Source: Pelosinus sp. IPA-1 (GTDB lineage: Bacteria; Bacillota; Negativicutes; DSM-13327). Taken from it: a stretch of DNA of 64,000 bases. The position numbers and the translations under genes are program-made. The DNA lies in the NCBI RefSeq assembly GCF_030269905.1, contig NZ_BSVC01000006.1, positions 1-64,000 on the forward strand. Reading direction: 5' to 3'. Below the pieces are notes generated by a model. That model was not told the DNA's origin. It saw only the letters and a list, made by a program, of their open reading frames with translations, and searched no databases. Within the stretch, counting starts at the first letter, position 1; every line of letters starts with the position of its first letter. Below are positions 42,521 through 52,221 of this stretch, piece after piece.

Positions 42521-43104
42521 ATGACGATACTACCACAAGCAAGGGCTATGAGCCGCAATGAATTGAAGGCTTTTCGTGCTACTGGTTTGGACCCGGTATT
42601 TTTTGATTCTACAGGTGACAATCAATTGTCATTTTTAAAATTAACAGTCTTAGGAAATGACTGGATTTTAGATAATATTTATAAAGATCATGATTTTGAT
42701 GATGTGCCTAATAACCAACTAGTAGAATTGGCAGAGAAAACTTTTCGTATGACTTATGGGTTGGAGAAAGAAGTAAAAAACTCCTAGAGGTCTGGGAATG
42801 GGTGGCAGGCAGGCGACAGGAATATTGCGAAGCCTGCCGTAAAACCCAAACGCAGGCCGATAAAAAACGCAAGTGCAGGACTTGTGAAGCTAGTTGCCCT
42901 GAGATTATGCCGGAAAATCGTGAAGCCTGGCAGCTATGGATTTATGTAAATACACAATGGCGGGTAAGTCATGGCGGAATAGTCGGATTAGACTATACTG
43001 CCGTTTTTGCTATAGCAGAAGTTTATGGTATGGAATTGACTCCGGCTTTGTGTAGAAAAATAAAAGCTCTGGAAATATATGAAATACGAAGACAGGAGGT
43101 GTAA
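42521..43104 (+). CDS. module B tail assembly chaperone with -1 frameshift (G/GT type)
   Basis: The zero-frame product is 88 residues (stop at 42787). The canonical heptamer A AAA AAC (42775-42781) is in the right phase, and the -1 frame is open from there to 43104. This frame adds about 107 residues that begin LLEVWEWVAGRRQEYCEAC. The added part has a cysteine cluster (C-x2-C ... C-x2-C-x3-C) that could bind zinc. Expected products are short G and long GT of about 194 residues. The GTG at 42802 is a weak independent start. The gene is followed by the tape measure gene, as in lambda. Confidence 0.85.
42775..42781 (+). other. -1 ribosomal slippery site, module B
   Basis: A AAA AAC in X XXY YYZ phase, three bases before the zero-frame stop. 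It joins the 88-residue frame to the downstream 107-codon frame. Confidence 0.85.
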
Positions 43105-43106
43105 GA

Positions 43107-44342
43107 ATGTATCAGGTGCTTTCAGAAGATGGATTTGCTGATGGTTTAATAGCCAAGTTGGTAGGTAGTGACTTTGGACAAAAAATTGCCACAGCATGTG
43201 AAATGCAGCAACAGTTAGTAGAAAAGATGAATACGCTAGCAGGTAATGCTCAGAAAGTTCAACAAGAAATACCTAAAGGATCTAGTTCGCTTACTGCAGC
43301 AACTCAAGAAAATAAGAATAATAACACTAAGAATGAATTTGATAAGCTTATACAAGCATCACTAGATCGGCTAAAAAACTATGCGCAGGAACAACTGAAA
43401 AGTGTGATAGCCCATAAGGAATCTTTATCGCAGGGGCTAAAGAATGTATTTAAAAATATATCTTCAGAAGTTCCTAGTTTGCTAACGGCACTACTTAGTA
43501 AAAGAGCGCAAGAAATATTCGATGGATGGCAGTCAAAGCTTAGCAAATCAATTAAGGAACGTTTAGATAAAATATTTAAAACTGATAACAGCAAGGATAA
43601 TAAGCAAGCTTCTAGTGGGGATAAAAAAACATCTTCCACTAATGCATCAAAAAGTGATGCAAAAGGAGGTCAACAGTCTAATACGCAAGAAACGCAGCCA
43701 GATCCAAATTTATATAAACCATCTACAGCTGTGAACGTTTTCAGGAAAGATATGGATGAGAAAAAGACAAATTATACGAAGATTATGGAAGACTCTTTTA
43801 ATCGCATAAATAGTAGCGCAGAACAACATTTTAACAAGATGCTTACAGGTGCAGAATCTTTTAGTCAAGGATTTAAAGGAATTTTTAAAGATATGACAAC
43901 AGAGATTAGCAAAATGCTACTTGAAATATTTTATAAACAGGTAATAGAAAAAAAACTGGGCAAGTGGTTTGGAGATTTTTTAGGTAATATATTTAAGGCC
44001 GAAGGCGGACCGGTTGCATCGCAAACATCATATATTGTGGGAGAAAGAGGGCCTGAACTGTTCATCCCAGATCACGCGGGAACTGTTATTCCAAACCATC
44101 AATTGGATGAAACACTTGCCACTGCAAAAATGCAAGGTATAAGTAGTGTAAGCCGTGCCACAACAACAAGCGCAACCCAAGCCCCGCCAGTTGTCGTTAA
44201 TGTTGTCAATAAGTCTGGAGTAAAGGCCGATACAAAGCAGGAGACAAGCTGGGACGGGCAGCAGTATGTTATTAATGTTGTCATGGATGCTTATGCACGC
44301 AATGTGAATGGCATGCGTGATGTGTTGGGAGTAAGGAGGTAA
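43107..44342 (+). CDS. module B tape measure protein
   Basis: A 411-residue, mostly helical protein. Lys- and Gln-rich coiled regions (about 20-170) and a low-complexity linker (about 160-210) precede a lambda gpH-like C-terminal region: FSQGFKGIFKDMTTEISKML, the conserved SYIVGERGPELFIP near 306, and VNVVNKSGV ... W-D-G-Q-Q-Y-V near 365-395. It is very short for a tape measure and predicts a tail of about 60 nm (inference). The C-terminal motif recurs in the putative effector at 60956-62422. Confidence 0.82.
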   Translation: MYQVLSEDGFADGLIAKLVGSDFGQKIATACEMQQQLVEKMNTLAGNAQKVQQEIPKGSSSLTAATQENKNNNTKNEFDKLIQASLDRLKNYAQEQLKSVIAHKESLSQGLKNVFKNISSEVPSLLTALLSKRAQEIFDGWQSKLSKSIKERLDKIFKTDNSKDNKQASSGDKKTSSTNASKSDAKGGQQSNTQETQPDPNLYKPSTAVNVFRKDMDEKKTNYTKIMEDSFNRINSSAEQHFNKMLTGAESFSQGFKGIFKDMTTEISKMLLEIFYKQVIEKKLGKWFGDFLGNIFKAEGGPVASQTSYIVGERGPELFIPDHAGTVIPNHQLDETLATAKMQGISSVSRATTTSATQAPPVVVNVVNKSGVKADTKQETSWDGQQYVINVVMDAYARNVNGMRDVLGVRR

Positions 44343-44351
44343 ATAATCAAT

Positions 44352-44696
44352 ATGTCATTGTTAGTTTTTCCTAATGTAACAAACCCTGTATATCCACTAG
44401 ATGAAGGACGGGAGAATCCTGCGATATCTTCACAAATGGAAAATGGAATGGTGGTATCTAGGCCAAGGTTTACGCGCATTCGCAAAAAATGGACATTAAA
44501 ATGGACTGCTCTTAAAAATAATGAATATCAAATTCTTATGACTTTTTGGGAGAAAATGTGTGGCGGTAGCCAAGAATTCCAATGGATCAATCCAGTTACT
44601 GCTGCTAGCTATACGGTACGCTTTACAGGTGAAATGAATTTTCACTTGACTTCTCATGATATGTGGGAAGGCGAAATTACCTTGCAGGAGGTTTGA
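44352..44696 (+). CDS. minor tail protein (gpM-like)
   Basis: A 114-residue protein in the position of lambda gpM, between the tape measure and gpL. It is beta-rich, with RKKWTLKWTALKNNEYQILM, QWINPVTAASYTVRF and a C-terminal DMWEGEITLQEV typical of this tail-tip family. It should sit on the tip ring. Confidence 0.8.
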   Translation: MSLLVFPNVTNPVYPLDEGRENPAISSQMENGMVVSRPRFTRIRKKWTLKWTALKNNEYQILMTFWEKMCGGSQEFQWINPVTAASYTVRFTGEMNFHLTSHDMWEGEITLQEV

Positions 44697-44698
44697 TT

Positions 44699-45319
44699 GT
44701 GGCACTAAATTTATCTAATATTTCAATTATAGAAAAAAATAAGCTAACTTCCGATGGGGCATGGCTGGTTTTACTGGAAATTCAAATAGCAAAAGATTTA
44801 ATTATTAGGATTGTACGTAATACAGAAGATATTGTGTGGAATGGTTATACATGGGTTGCATTTCCTTTTGAATTAGATGAAATTAAAGAAACTTCCCAAG
44901 GTGAACTTCCGCAAATTCCGGTGCGAGTTTCTAATATATCTCGGAGTGTTCAACAATATATTGAACAGGCCAATGGTGGCGTTGGAGCTACTGTAATATT
45001 ACGTGTAGTTCATTCTCAGCATCTTGAGATACTAGCTGCTGATATAGAAGAAACCTTTACAGTACAGCACGTTAGTTCAGACAGTATGTGGGTTACATTT
45101 GATTTAGGCGGTGATATGCCAACGATGCTTCGTTTTCCATTCCGGAGAGTTTTGAAAGATTATTGTCCTTTTACGTATAAAGGAATTGAATGTGGAGCGC
45201 AGTCCTATCAAGAAACTTGTAATAAGACATTAGGTGATTGTCGCGAGCGGGGTAATGCAACTCGTTTTGGTGGTGAACCCAGTATACCCCAAGGAGGTAT
45301 CTATGCATCCAATCGATAA
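44699..45319 (+). CDS. minor tail protein L-like (DUF1833) with Fe-S-type cysteines
   Basis: A 206-residue tail-tip protein. The N-terminal part (about 1-120) matches DUF1833 (VWNGYTWVAFPFELDEIKET). The C-terminal part has four Cys in the pattern DYCPFTYKGIECG ... C ... GDC, followed by RFGGEPSIP, as in lambda gpL, whose C-terminal domain binds a [4Fe-4S] cluster. Start GTG 44699 follows GGAGGT. It overlaps the next gene by 17 bp. Confidence 0.85.
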   Translation: MALNLSNISIIEKNKLTSDGAWLVLLEIQIAKDLIIRIVRNTEDIVWNGYTWVAFPFELDEIKETSQGELPQIPVRVSNISRSVQQYIEQANGGVGATVILRVVHSQHLEILAADIEETFTVQHVSSDSMWVTFDLGGDMPTMLRFPFRRVLKDYCPFTYKGIECGAQSYQETCNKTLGDCRERGNATRFGGEPSIPQGGIYASNR

Positions 45320-45701
45320 ATTGATAGGTAAACCATTTGTGAATGGCGGTAGAGGCCCTGACAGTTATGACTGTTGGGGTCTTGTCTGTGAAGTTTTTAA
45401 GATGTATGGGATTGAATTACCAGATTATAAAATCAGTTGTGAAGATGTCAGCCTGATTGACGGTGAAATCAATGAACAACGAAATCGCTGGTGCAGGTGT
45501 GAGGGGGAACCCCCTGTACCTGCTCTTGTTGTTATGAGGTTTAATCAGGCTGTATTTTGTAACCATACTGGAGTTTATATAGGTGATGGAAGATTTATTC
45601 ATACTGCTGAGAAAATGGGTGTTCATATTGATCATATTGATAGTCCAGCATGGCGGCGCAAAATTGAAGGACTTTATGTGCCAGGGTGGTTAGATGGCTG
45701 A
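45303..45701 (+). CDS. NlpC/P60 peptidase (gpK-like)
   Basis: A 132-residue NlpC/P60 domain with catalytic Cys in SYDCWGLV near residue 24, His in NHTGVYIGDGRFIHT near 88, and a following His-type residue. In lambda-like tails gpK carries this domain at the tip, probably to cut peptidoglycan during entry. ATG 45303 behind AAGGAGGT is the real start; the frame from 45234 is not used. It overlaps gpJ by 8 bp. The N-terminal JAB-like half of lambda gpK is missing. Confidence 0.9.
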   Translation: MHPIDKLIGKPFVNGGRGPDSYDCWGLVCEVFKMYGIELPDYKISCEDVSLIDGEINEQRNRWCRCEGEPPVPALVVMRFNQAVFCNHTGVYIGDGRFIHTAEKMGVHIDHIDSPAWRRKIEGLYVPGWLDG

Positions 45702-48700
45702 TATAACTTTAACAATATTAAGAAACCCTTTTAATATTAGTGACAGGGAAATAAAAAAACTAGCGTATATACCTGAAAAAACTGTAAGTGAATATATTCA
45801 ACCAGTAATGATGGGGATCGATTTAGAAGAAATGGTAGTTAGTCACAACGGTGCTATCGTAGATAAGGAACAGCTAAATTCATTGACTGTTGAAAATGGT
45901 GACTACATAGCAGCCTGTCCGGTAGTAGGTAAAGGCGGCGGTAAAAACATTCTTAGAATGATTGCCACAGTGGCATTGATGGCGTACACAGGTAATATAG
46001 CAGCTGGACATGGATGGGGGGCAACGTTAGGTGGTGCTGGTTCTTGGGGTGCTTCATTGGCAGCTGGAGCAATTAGCGCAATTGGCGGTATGCTCATTAA
46101 TCACATGTTTCCACAGCCTACACCAGAAATGCCGAGTACGGACATGACGACATCTACGCCAACCTATTCATGGGGAAATTTACAGTCCCTTTCCGGTCAG
46201 GGTAATGCCTTGGCTGTCACTTATGGAACCATGCGAACAGCAGGACAAATTTTGTCTCAGCATATCACAAATGGCGATGGAGATAAACAATACCTAAATC
46301 TCTTGCTATGCGGTGGTGAGGGACCAGCTGATAGTATTACAGATATAAAAATTAATGATAATCCTATATCAAATTATCATGATGTTTCAGTGGATATACG
46401 TTTAGGGATGAATGACCAGACAGCAATTTCTAATTTTAATGATACATATGCCGATCAGGTACTAAGCTATGAACTGTCTAATGATGATATATGGGCAACC
46501 CATCAAACTGAAGGAAATGGCGGACAAGGTCTTGAGATCACCTTTGAATTACCTGGAGGATTGTACCATGTAAACGATAATGGTAACTTAGAAAATGCAA
46601 CTGTTAAATTTAATGCACAATATAGACAGGTGGGGCGGTCAGAATGGAAAGATTGGCTGGAGACACATATTTACAAAGTATATTCTTCTGTTCAAGAAAA
46701 AATTGGGACAGTTCAGGCTTTAAAAGTTGGACAAAAGGCTATTGCTGAGACATGGACATTAAGCTGTATTGATGGAAATATATTCTCAGTTACAGGATCA
46801 GTTTCGGGACGAAAAGATGATGCTAAAGTTGGAGTTGCTTATGATAACGGATTAATCGGTTTTACGATTATAAGAAATAGATTGGGTTTTATAGGAGGTT
46901 TGTTTAATAAAGCACAGTTTACATTAGAAGTTAGGACTAACGAACTAGTTGTAACAGCGGCGAAAAATAGTCCAGTACGTAAGGTATATCGTATTGACAA
47001 TCTACCTGCTGGTCGCTATGAAGTTCGTGCGAAATGCAGCTATAAATCTGGTACGACAACAAGAGATAGTACTCGAGCGTGCTGGACGCAGCTCAGTCAT
47101 ATTAGTTATGATGATTTCTGCCGTTCTGGTAAAGTGCTTGTGGGTATCAAAGCTTTAGCAACTGATCAGTTAAGCGGCGGTATGCCGACAGTGACCTGGT
47201 TACAGACAGTTAACGATATTAACGTATATAACCCTAATATTGTTAAATATGAGCGAAAGTCGGCTCGTAATCCGGCGTGGGCTGCATATGATTTGTTACA
47301 CCGTTGTAAAATTATAAAGAATACCAAAACAGGGATAGTAGAAAATGTAGTTTTCGGTATTCCGGCGAATCGAATTGACTATCAAGCTTTTGCCGATTGG
47401 GCCGACTTTTGTACGGAACGAAAGTTGGAGTTTGAGTATATATTTGATACTGCCTCTGATTTGTGGAGTTCCTTACAAAAACCAGAAAGTGTGGGTCGGG
47501 GTAAAGTCATATTAAAAGGAACTCGCTATTCCTGTGTTTGTGATAGACCGACTCAGCCTGTACAACTTTTCACCATGGGCAATATGGTGCAGGATAAATT
47601 CCAAGAAGACTTTTTGGGGATGAAGGATAGAGCAAATGCCATTGAAATATCCTTTGTAAATAAAGATAAAGGATATCAAAAAGATACACTTACTATATAT
47701 GGAGATGACTGGGATAATAGCAAGACCATTCAAAATCCAACTCAGATTACCTTGTACGGCTGCACATCTTATCAACAAGCTTATCGTGAAGGCAAATATC
47801 GCCTGAGATTAAATAAATATTTGCAGCGTACCATATCCTTTGATGCGGATATTGATGCTATAGCCTGCCAAGTTGGAGATGTAATTCTAATTCAGCATGA
47901 CATCCCACAGTGGGGCTATGGAGGTAGAGTATTAGCAGCCACAGAAGATACCATTCAGCTTGACCGCAGTATTACAATGGAAGTCGGTAAAGAATATTCA
48001 GTCATGGTGCGGTTAGCAGATGATACTCTTGTAGAGAAGCAAGTCCTCGGATTTATTACAGAAACAGATATAGTGAAGGTATCTACTCCATTTACAACCA
48101 TTCCACAAGAGTGGGATGTTTTTAGTTTCGGTGAAACCCATAAGGTAACTAAGCCCTTTAGGGTTTTGAACATTAGTCGCTCCCAGGAATTCAAGCGTAG
48201 CATTACAGCGCTGGAATATGTTGAAGGAGTATATACGGAAGCTGATGCTATTCCGGTGATTGATTATAGTGATTTAGATATAGCTAGTTTAGAAATCGCT
48301 AATCTTACGGTCAGAGAGATGACTTTCAGACAGAAGGATGGAAGTATAGTTTCTCAACTTGATTGTTCTTGGGGATTAATTCGTGGTACAACTGCAGATC
48401 GGTTTGAAATTCGGTATAGCTATGATCTTGGTGAATCATGGATATTTCATGCTTCTAACAGTGAAAATAACTGTACAATTCCAAATGTGCAAACTGGAAG
48501 GCATTATATAGTAAAGGTTTCTGCTGTTAAAGGTATGGTTATATCTAATGGTGTAGTCAGTGATGCTATTTTTATTAACGGTAAAGATACTCCACCATCA
48601 GATATATCTAAATTAACCCTGTCAAAGGTAGGTTTAAATTTACATGCCATATTTAATCCTGTTAACGATCCTGATATTAAGTATTATGAGTTGAGAATGG

Positions 48701-49671
48701 GCCCGACATGGGAAAATAGTTGTTTAATAAAAACTCTTTCAGGATCGGAATGTGTTTTTGAGGCTCCTAATGAAGGAACACTAACTTTTTGGGTTAAGGC
48801 TGTAGATAATTCTGGCAACCATTCAAAAAATGCTGCTAAAGCGGTCATCAATGTTTTAGGACTTCCAGCTAAAAATATTATTCTTGAACGTAATGAAGAT
48901 ATTTCGAAATGGCAGACCAGTCATATGTATCGAGATATTCAAGGCAATTGGAAAATTTGTAGCATTAAAAAAGTTAGTGATTATAAAAGATTTGCAGAGA
49001 TTTTCGGTATGCCGGAGCAATTACAGGAAGGGCCTGAAATTATATTACCTGCTATTGATCTCGGTCAAAATACTATTGAAGCTAGCAACTTTTATACTGA
49101 CCCCTGGGGAAATATAAAAGTCAAGTCAGTTGAGAAACTTTGCGACTATGATAGGTTTGTGGATATATTTGGTACGGACATTCATCTTCAGCCGATTAAG
49201 TATGCTACAGAGACATTTATATCCATTGATGTTGAATATAAGCAATCGGCTATGAATGCTGTTGAAATAGAATACCGAACCAGTATAGATGGACAGAGTT
49301 TCGGTGATTGGATTCCGTCTATCAATAAGCAATTTTTTGGGCGCTACGTACAAATAAGGCTGTTACCAAAATCGATGGATGGTGTAACTAACGTAGTTAT
49401 TTCTGCAGTTAAAACTGCAATAGATGTTCCAGATATTGAAGAGATCATTGAAAAAATTGATATTCCGGAACAGAAGACTCGTGTATATTTTAAACGAAAA
49501 TTTTATGCAGAGCCGAAAAGTATTGCTCTTTTTACACAAGATTCTACAGGAAAACAGGCAACATGGCGGTTGTCAAATGTTACAATTGATGGATTTGATA
49601 TTGAAATTCTTGCTACAGATGGAAGTTTGATTTCAGGTAGACTAAATAAAGCAATTATAAGGGGGTATTAA
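45694..49671 (+). CDS. central tail tip protein J, copy 1
   Basis: A 1325-residue gpJ-like tip protein that terminates the tail and binds the host. The N-terminus (about 1-150) includes a Gly/Ala-rich hydrophobic stretch (ALMAYTGNIAAGHGWGATLG). The region 150-770 is the conserved J core with long identity to the second copy. From 790 on come two fibronectin-like domains and a unique C-terminal region. Relative to copy 2 it has an extra segment of about 85 residues after residue 310 (KVYSSVQEKIGTVQALKVGQ and onward). Followed by its own fibre, chaperone and zinc microprotein. Confidence 0.88.
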   Translation: MADITLTILRNPFNISDREIKKLAYIPEKTVSEYIQPVMMGIDLEEMVVSHNGAIVDKEQLNSLTVENGDYIAACPVVGKGGGKNILRMIATVALMAYTGNIAAGHGWGATLGGAGSWGASLAAGAISAIGGMLINHMFPQPTPEMPSTDMTTSTPTYSWGNLQSLSGQGNALAVTYGTMRTAGQILSQHITNGDGDKQYLNLLLCGGEGPADSITDIKINDNPISNYHDVSVDIRLGMNDQTAISNFNDTYADQVLSYELSNDDIWATHQTEGNGGQGLEITFELPGGLYHVNDNGNLENATVKFNAQYRQVGRSEWKDWLETHIYKVYSSVQEKIGTVQALKVGQKAIAETWTLSCIDGNIFSVTGSVSGRKDDAKVGVAYDNGLIGFTIIRNRLGFIGGLFNKAQFTLEVRTNELVVTAAKNSPVRKVYRIDNLPAGRYEVRAKCSYKSGTTTRDSTRACWTQLSHISYDDFCRSGKVLVGIKALATDQLSGGMPTVTWLQTVNDINVYNPNIVKYERKSARNPAWAAYDLLHRCKIIKNTKTGIVENVVFGIPANRIDYQAFADWADFCTERKLEFEYIFDTASDLWSSLQKPESVGRGKVILKGTRYSCVCDRPTQPVQLFTMGNMVQDKFQEDFLGMKDRANAIEISFVNKDKGYQKDTLTIYGDDWDNSKTIQNPTQITLYGCTSYQQAYREGKYRLRLNKYLQRTISFDADIDAIACQVGDVILIQHDIPQWGYGGRVLAATEDTIQLDRSITMEVGKEYSVMVRLADDTLVEKQVLGFITETDIVKVSTPFTTIPQEWDVFSFGETHKVTKPFRVLNISRSQEFKRSITALEYVEGVYTEADAIPVIDYSDLDIASLEIANLTVREMTFRQKDGSIVSQLDCSWGLIRGTTADRFEIRYSYDLGESWIFHASNSENNCTIPNVQTGRHYIVKVSAVKGMVISNGVVSDAIFINGKDTPPSDISKLTLSKVGLNLHAIFNPVNDPDIKYYELRMGPTWENSCLIKTLSGSECVFEAPNEGTLTFWVKAVDNSGNHSKNAAKAVINVLGLPAKNIILERNEDISKWQTSHMYRDIQGNWKICSIKKVSDYKRFAEIFGMPEQLQEGPEIILPAIDLGQNTIEASNFYTDPWGNIKVKSVEKLCDYDRFVDIFGTDIHLQPIKYATETFISIDVEYKQSAMNAVEIEYRTSIDGQSFGDWIPSINKQFFGRYVQIRLLPKSMDGVTNVVISAVKTAIDVPDIEEIIEKIDIPEQKTRVYFKRKFYAEPKSIALFTQDSTGKQATWRLSNVTIDGFDIEILATDGSLISGRLNKAIIRGY

Positions 49672-49672
49672 T

Positions 49673-51892
49673 TTGAGTAGACTAGACATAATGCAAGGTC
49701 CGCAGGAGGCTATTGATTACATCAACGGACATAATCATACAGATGGATTAGGTCAGCAGGTCCCTACAGGCGGATTGGCAGATAAAGCGGTTACGGGAGC
49801 AAAAATAGCAGATCAAACAATTGTTGGGGCTAATATTCAGGATGAGACGATAGACATTACAAAAATAAAAAAATATTCCATAACAGCTGATCGGTTAGCA
49901 AAAGATTTGAATCTTTCAACAGGAGAGAGTGCTTTAGGACTTACTAATTATATAGCAGATGGGATGAATATTTATCCTAGCGAAGGATTAAGTTGTACAG
50001 TAGATATTGGTAGATCTAGTATTGGTGAAAAAGTACAGAAACTAAAACAATTCAATCAAGTGGAATTATCTCCGTGTAAAGCTGCGTTGATTTATGCGCA
50101 GCAGTCGGCCGATAGTAATGAACCTATTATAGGAAAAGTGAATGCCATATATCCAGAAGCTGAACAGAATGTAACTGTTGCACGATATTTATTTAATCAA
50201 AAAGTAAATGATACTACCATTCTTGATACAAGTGGAAATGGTAATGATCTCACTATTAATGGCGGATGTACCTTAGTCGATGGCTATATAGATCAATCAA
50301 TTAAATTTGATGGTTTAACAGGATACATGCAAAGTAAAAGTAACGTAAATTTACCAGATGGAGCAAAGGAACGTGAAGTTACGGCTATATTTACTACATT
50401 GAACACAAGTAGCTGCCAAATTATCTTCGGATATGGACAAGCAGATACTAATGGAGTCGGCTTATGGATCTATAATGGGAGGTTTTATGTCTCCAATAAT
50501 ACTGGAATTGATACAAGCTATCCTGTTGAAGTAGGTAAATTATATGTTGCGACAATATGGAACAATGGGATTGATAACAAATTATTTATTAACGGAGTAT
50601 TGGTATTTAGTGAAAAGAGAACTCTTGCCACCGTACTGAACACGAATTTTCTTCAAATTGGCAAATATAATACTGATGTAACTAATTATCGTCCAAAAAT
50701 CATCATGCACTATTTTGAGATTCGTAATAAATGCAGAGCATTAGATCAAATTGCAAAAATGGTAAATAAATTATTAATTCCATGTAATTATGTTGTAACA
50801 AATGCCCAATATCCTACTTTCTCTGATACTGACAAAGCAAATTACCATGAATGGAAATTCGATGAAAGCAGCGGTACTACAATTAATGACAGCAATAGCC
50901 TTTCCCCTATTATTGGAAGTGGTGTTGGAACGCCTCTTTTTGCAAAAAGCCTTTTGGGATTAGGTAACGCAAGAAAATTTGATGGAACGAATTATATAAA
51001 TTGCGGTAAGTTTACTTTTCAAGGGGAAGTTACCATAGTTGGTGTTATAACTCTTGATGGCTATAGTAACAAAACAATACTAGGCAATTACAATGGTACA
51101 AATGGTTCGATATTCAACGCCTCAGATGTGAATAATAAAATTTCATTATGGTCACAACCTAATGGCTGGCAAGCTGCTCCTACATCACTACCATTGAATA
51201 TTCCTGCATTTGTATGCATCACAGTTAGCGGTGGAATTGCAACCATCTATTCAAATTCTCCAATACCAGATATTCAAATTCCATACGCGATCGACATGAT
51301 AAATAATAACACCTTGCAAATAGGTGCTGCAGGGCAAACTGCTACTCCGTTTACTGGAACGATGGACTATCTAGCACTCATTCCAAGAAAACTGCAACAG
51401 ATAGAAGTAACTAAAATATATAATAGTCTTATGCAACAAGTTGGGAAGAGTATTGTCACTGATATTTTGCCTGATAACAGTATTGGGTTAGGGCTTGTAA
51501 AAACTAATTCGAATAAAGTAATTGAAATTGATGATTCTTCCTATAAATATGGACGCAAAGAAGGAGCTGTTGGTGGTAATCGACAAGTATTCTTAGGATG
51601 GAAATGGGTAACTGCTGGCGGACTATATTTATATAATCACCCCTTTGGTATAAAAAATATAAAAACAACGCTAATAGCTACAAAAGATATGAATAGCTAT
51701 TGGCAAAACCCATCTATGGATATGATGTACAATACAGGGGTTGGGACATATGGTCCAGTCGTAAAAGGTGTAACAAATGAAAAAGTAAAGGTTGTAGTAG
51801 GTGATTATTGTGGATGGTGGGGTCAAACTACTTATGACGATGGAAGCTATAATGCTTTCTATTTAGGTGTATTAGCGGAGGTGGTTGAATAA
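49673..51892 (+). CDS. module B tail fibre 1 with two LamG-like domains
   Basis: A 739-residue fibre. The N-terminal 100 residues attach to the tip (GPQEAIDYINGHNHTDGLGQ), followed by a repetitive segment (GAKIADQTIVGANIQDETID). Two concanavalin/LamG-like sandwich domains follow (about 165-350, with LDTSGNGNDLTINGG, and 390-580, with WKFDESSGTTINDSN), suggesting sugar binding. The last 120 residues form a separate tip. Start TTG 49673 is six bases after AAGGGGG. Confidence 0.85.
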   Translation: MSRLDIMQGPQEAIDYINGHNHTDGLGQQVPTGGLADKAVTGAKIADQTIVGANIQDETIDITKIKKYSITADRLAKDLNLSTGESALGLTNYIADGMNIYPSEGLSCTVDIGRSSIGEKVQKLKQFNQVELSPCKAALIYAQQSADSNEPIIGKVNAIYPEAEQNVTVARYLFNQKVNDTTILDTSGNGNDLTINGGCTLVDGYIDQSIKFDGLTGYMQSKSNVNLPDGAKEREVTAIFTTLNTSSCQIIFGYGQADTNGVGLWIYNGRFYVSNNTGIDTSYPVEVGKLYVATIWNNGIDNKLFINGVLVFSEKRTLATVLNTNFLQIGKYNTDVTNYRPKIIMHYFEIRNKCRALDQIAKMVNKLLIPCNYVVTNAQYPTFSDTDKANYHEWKFDESSGTTINDSNSLSPIIGSGVGTPLFAKSLLGLGNARKFDGTNYINCGKFTFQGEVTIVGVITLDGYSNKTILGNYNGTNGSIFNASDVNNKISLWSQPNGWQAAPTSLPLNIPAFVCITVSGGIATIYSNSPIPDIQIPYAIDMINNNTLQIGAAGQTATPFTGTMDYLALIPRKLQQIEVTKIYNSLMQQVGKSIVTDILPDNSIGLGLVKTNSNKVIEIDDSSYKYGRKEGAVGGNRQVFLGWKWVTAGGLYLYNHPFGIKNIKTTLIATKDMNSYWQNPSMDMMYNTGVGTYGPVVKGVTNEKVKVVVGDYCGWWGQTTYDDGSYNAFYLGVLAEVVE

Positions 51893-52221
51893 TGATGTGG
51901 TATAACTCAAAATCAAGTGAACTACAAAGCACTCCACCATGGGGTGCTTCTTATATTGCCCAAGAAGTTATTGAGGAACTCTATCTTGACTGGCAGCAGG
52001 TGTCGGATGATTTTATACCTTCAATGCCTATCCTGACAAAAGAACAAAAACTTGTAGCTTTGGATGCAGAATATGAATCCCAATTCACCGAACTAGCCAA
52101 AGCTTGGGCAACTGCCAGTATGTGCGGGAACAATGTATTGTCTGATGAAATTAAGATTGAATATGCAAAACTAAAAGAAGAATACAACACAAAACAAGAG
52201 GCAATTAAAAATGATAGGTAA
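51892..52221 (+). CDS. fibre-associated chaperone-like protein 1
   Basis: A 109-residue protein beginning in the stop codon of fibre 1. The C-terminal helix pair (LDAEYESQFTELAKAW and IKIEYAKLKEEY) resembles the DUF4376 domain of fibre assembly proteins and is closely related to the second copy at 58693. It probably helps fold fibre 1. The last 11 bases overlap the next, tiny gene. Confidence 0.8.
   Translation: MMWYNSKSSELQSTPPWGASYIAQEVIEELYLDWQQVSDDFIPSMPILTKEQKLVALDAEYESQFTELAKAWATASMCGNNVLSDEIKIEYAKLKEEYNTKQEAIKNDR

Noticed and set aside
42802-43104. Independent 100-residue gene starting at GTG 42802
   Set aside because: It is in the exact -1 frame after a canonical A AAA AAC site with no stop between, so it is the second half of the frameshifted chaperone.
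45903-46097. Matching minus-strand frames opposite both J genes (also 52543-52740)
   Set aside because: Their similarity is only the reflection of the conserved J coding strand; the Pro/Ala/Ile-rich composition and absence of ribosome sites mark them as shadows.
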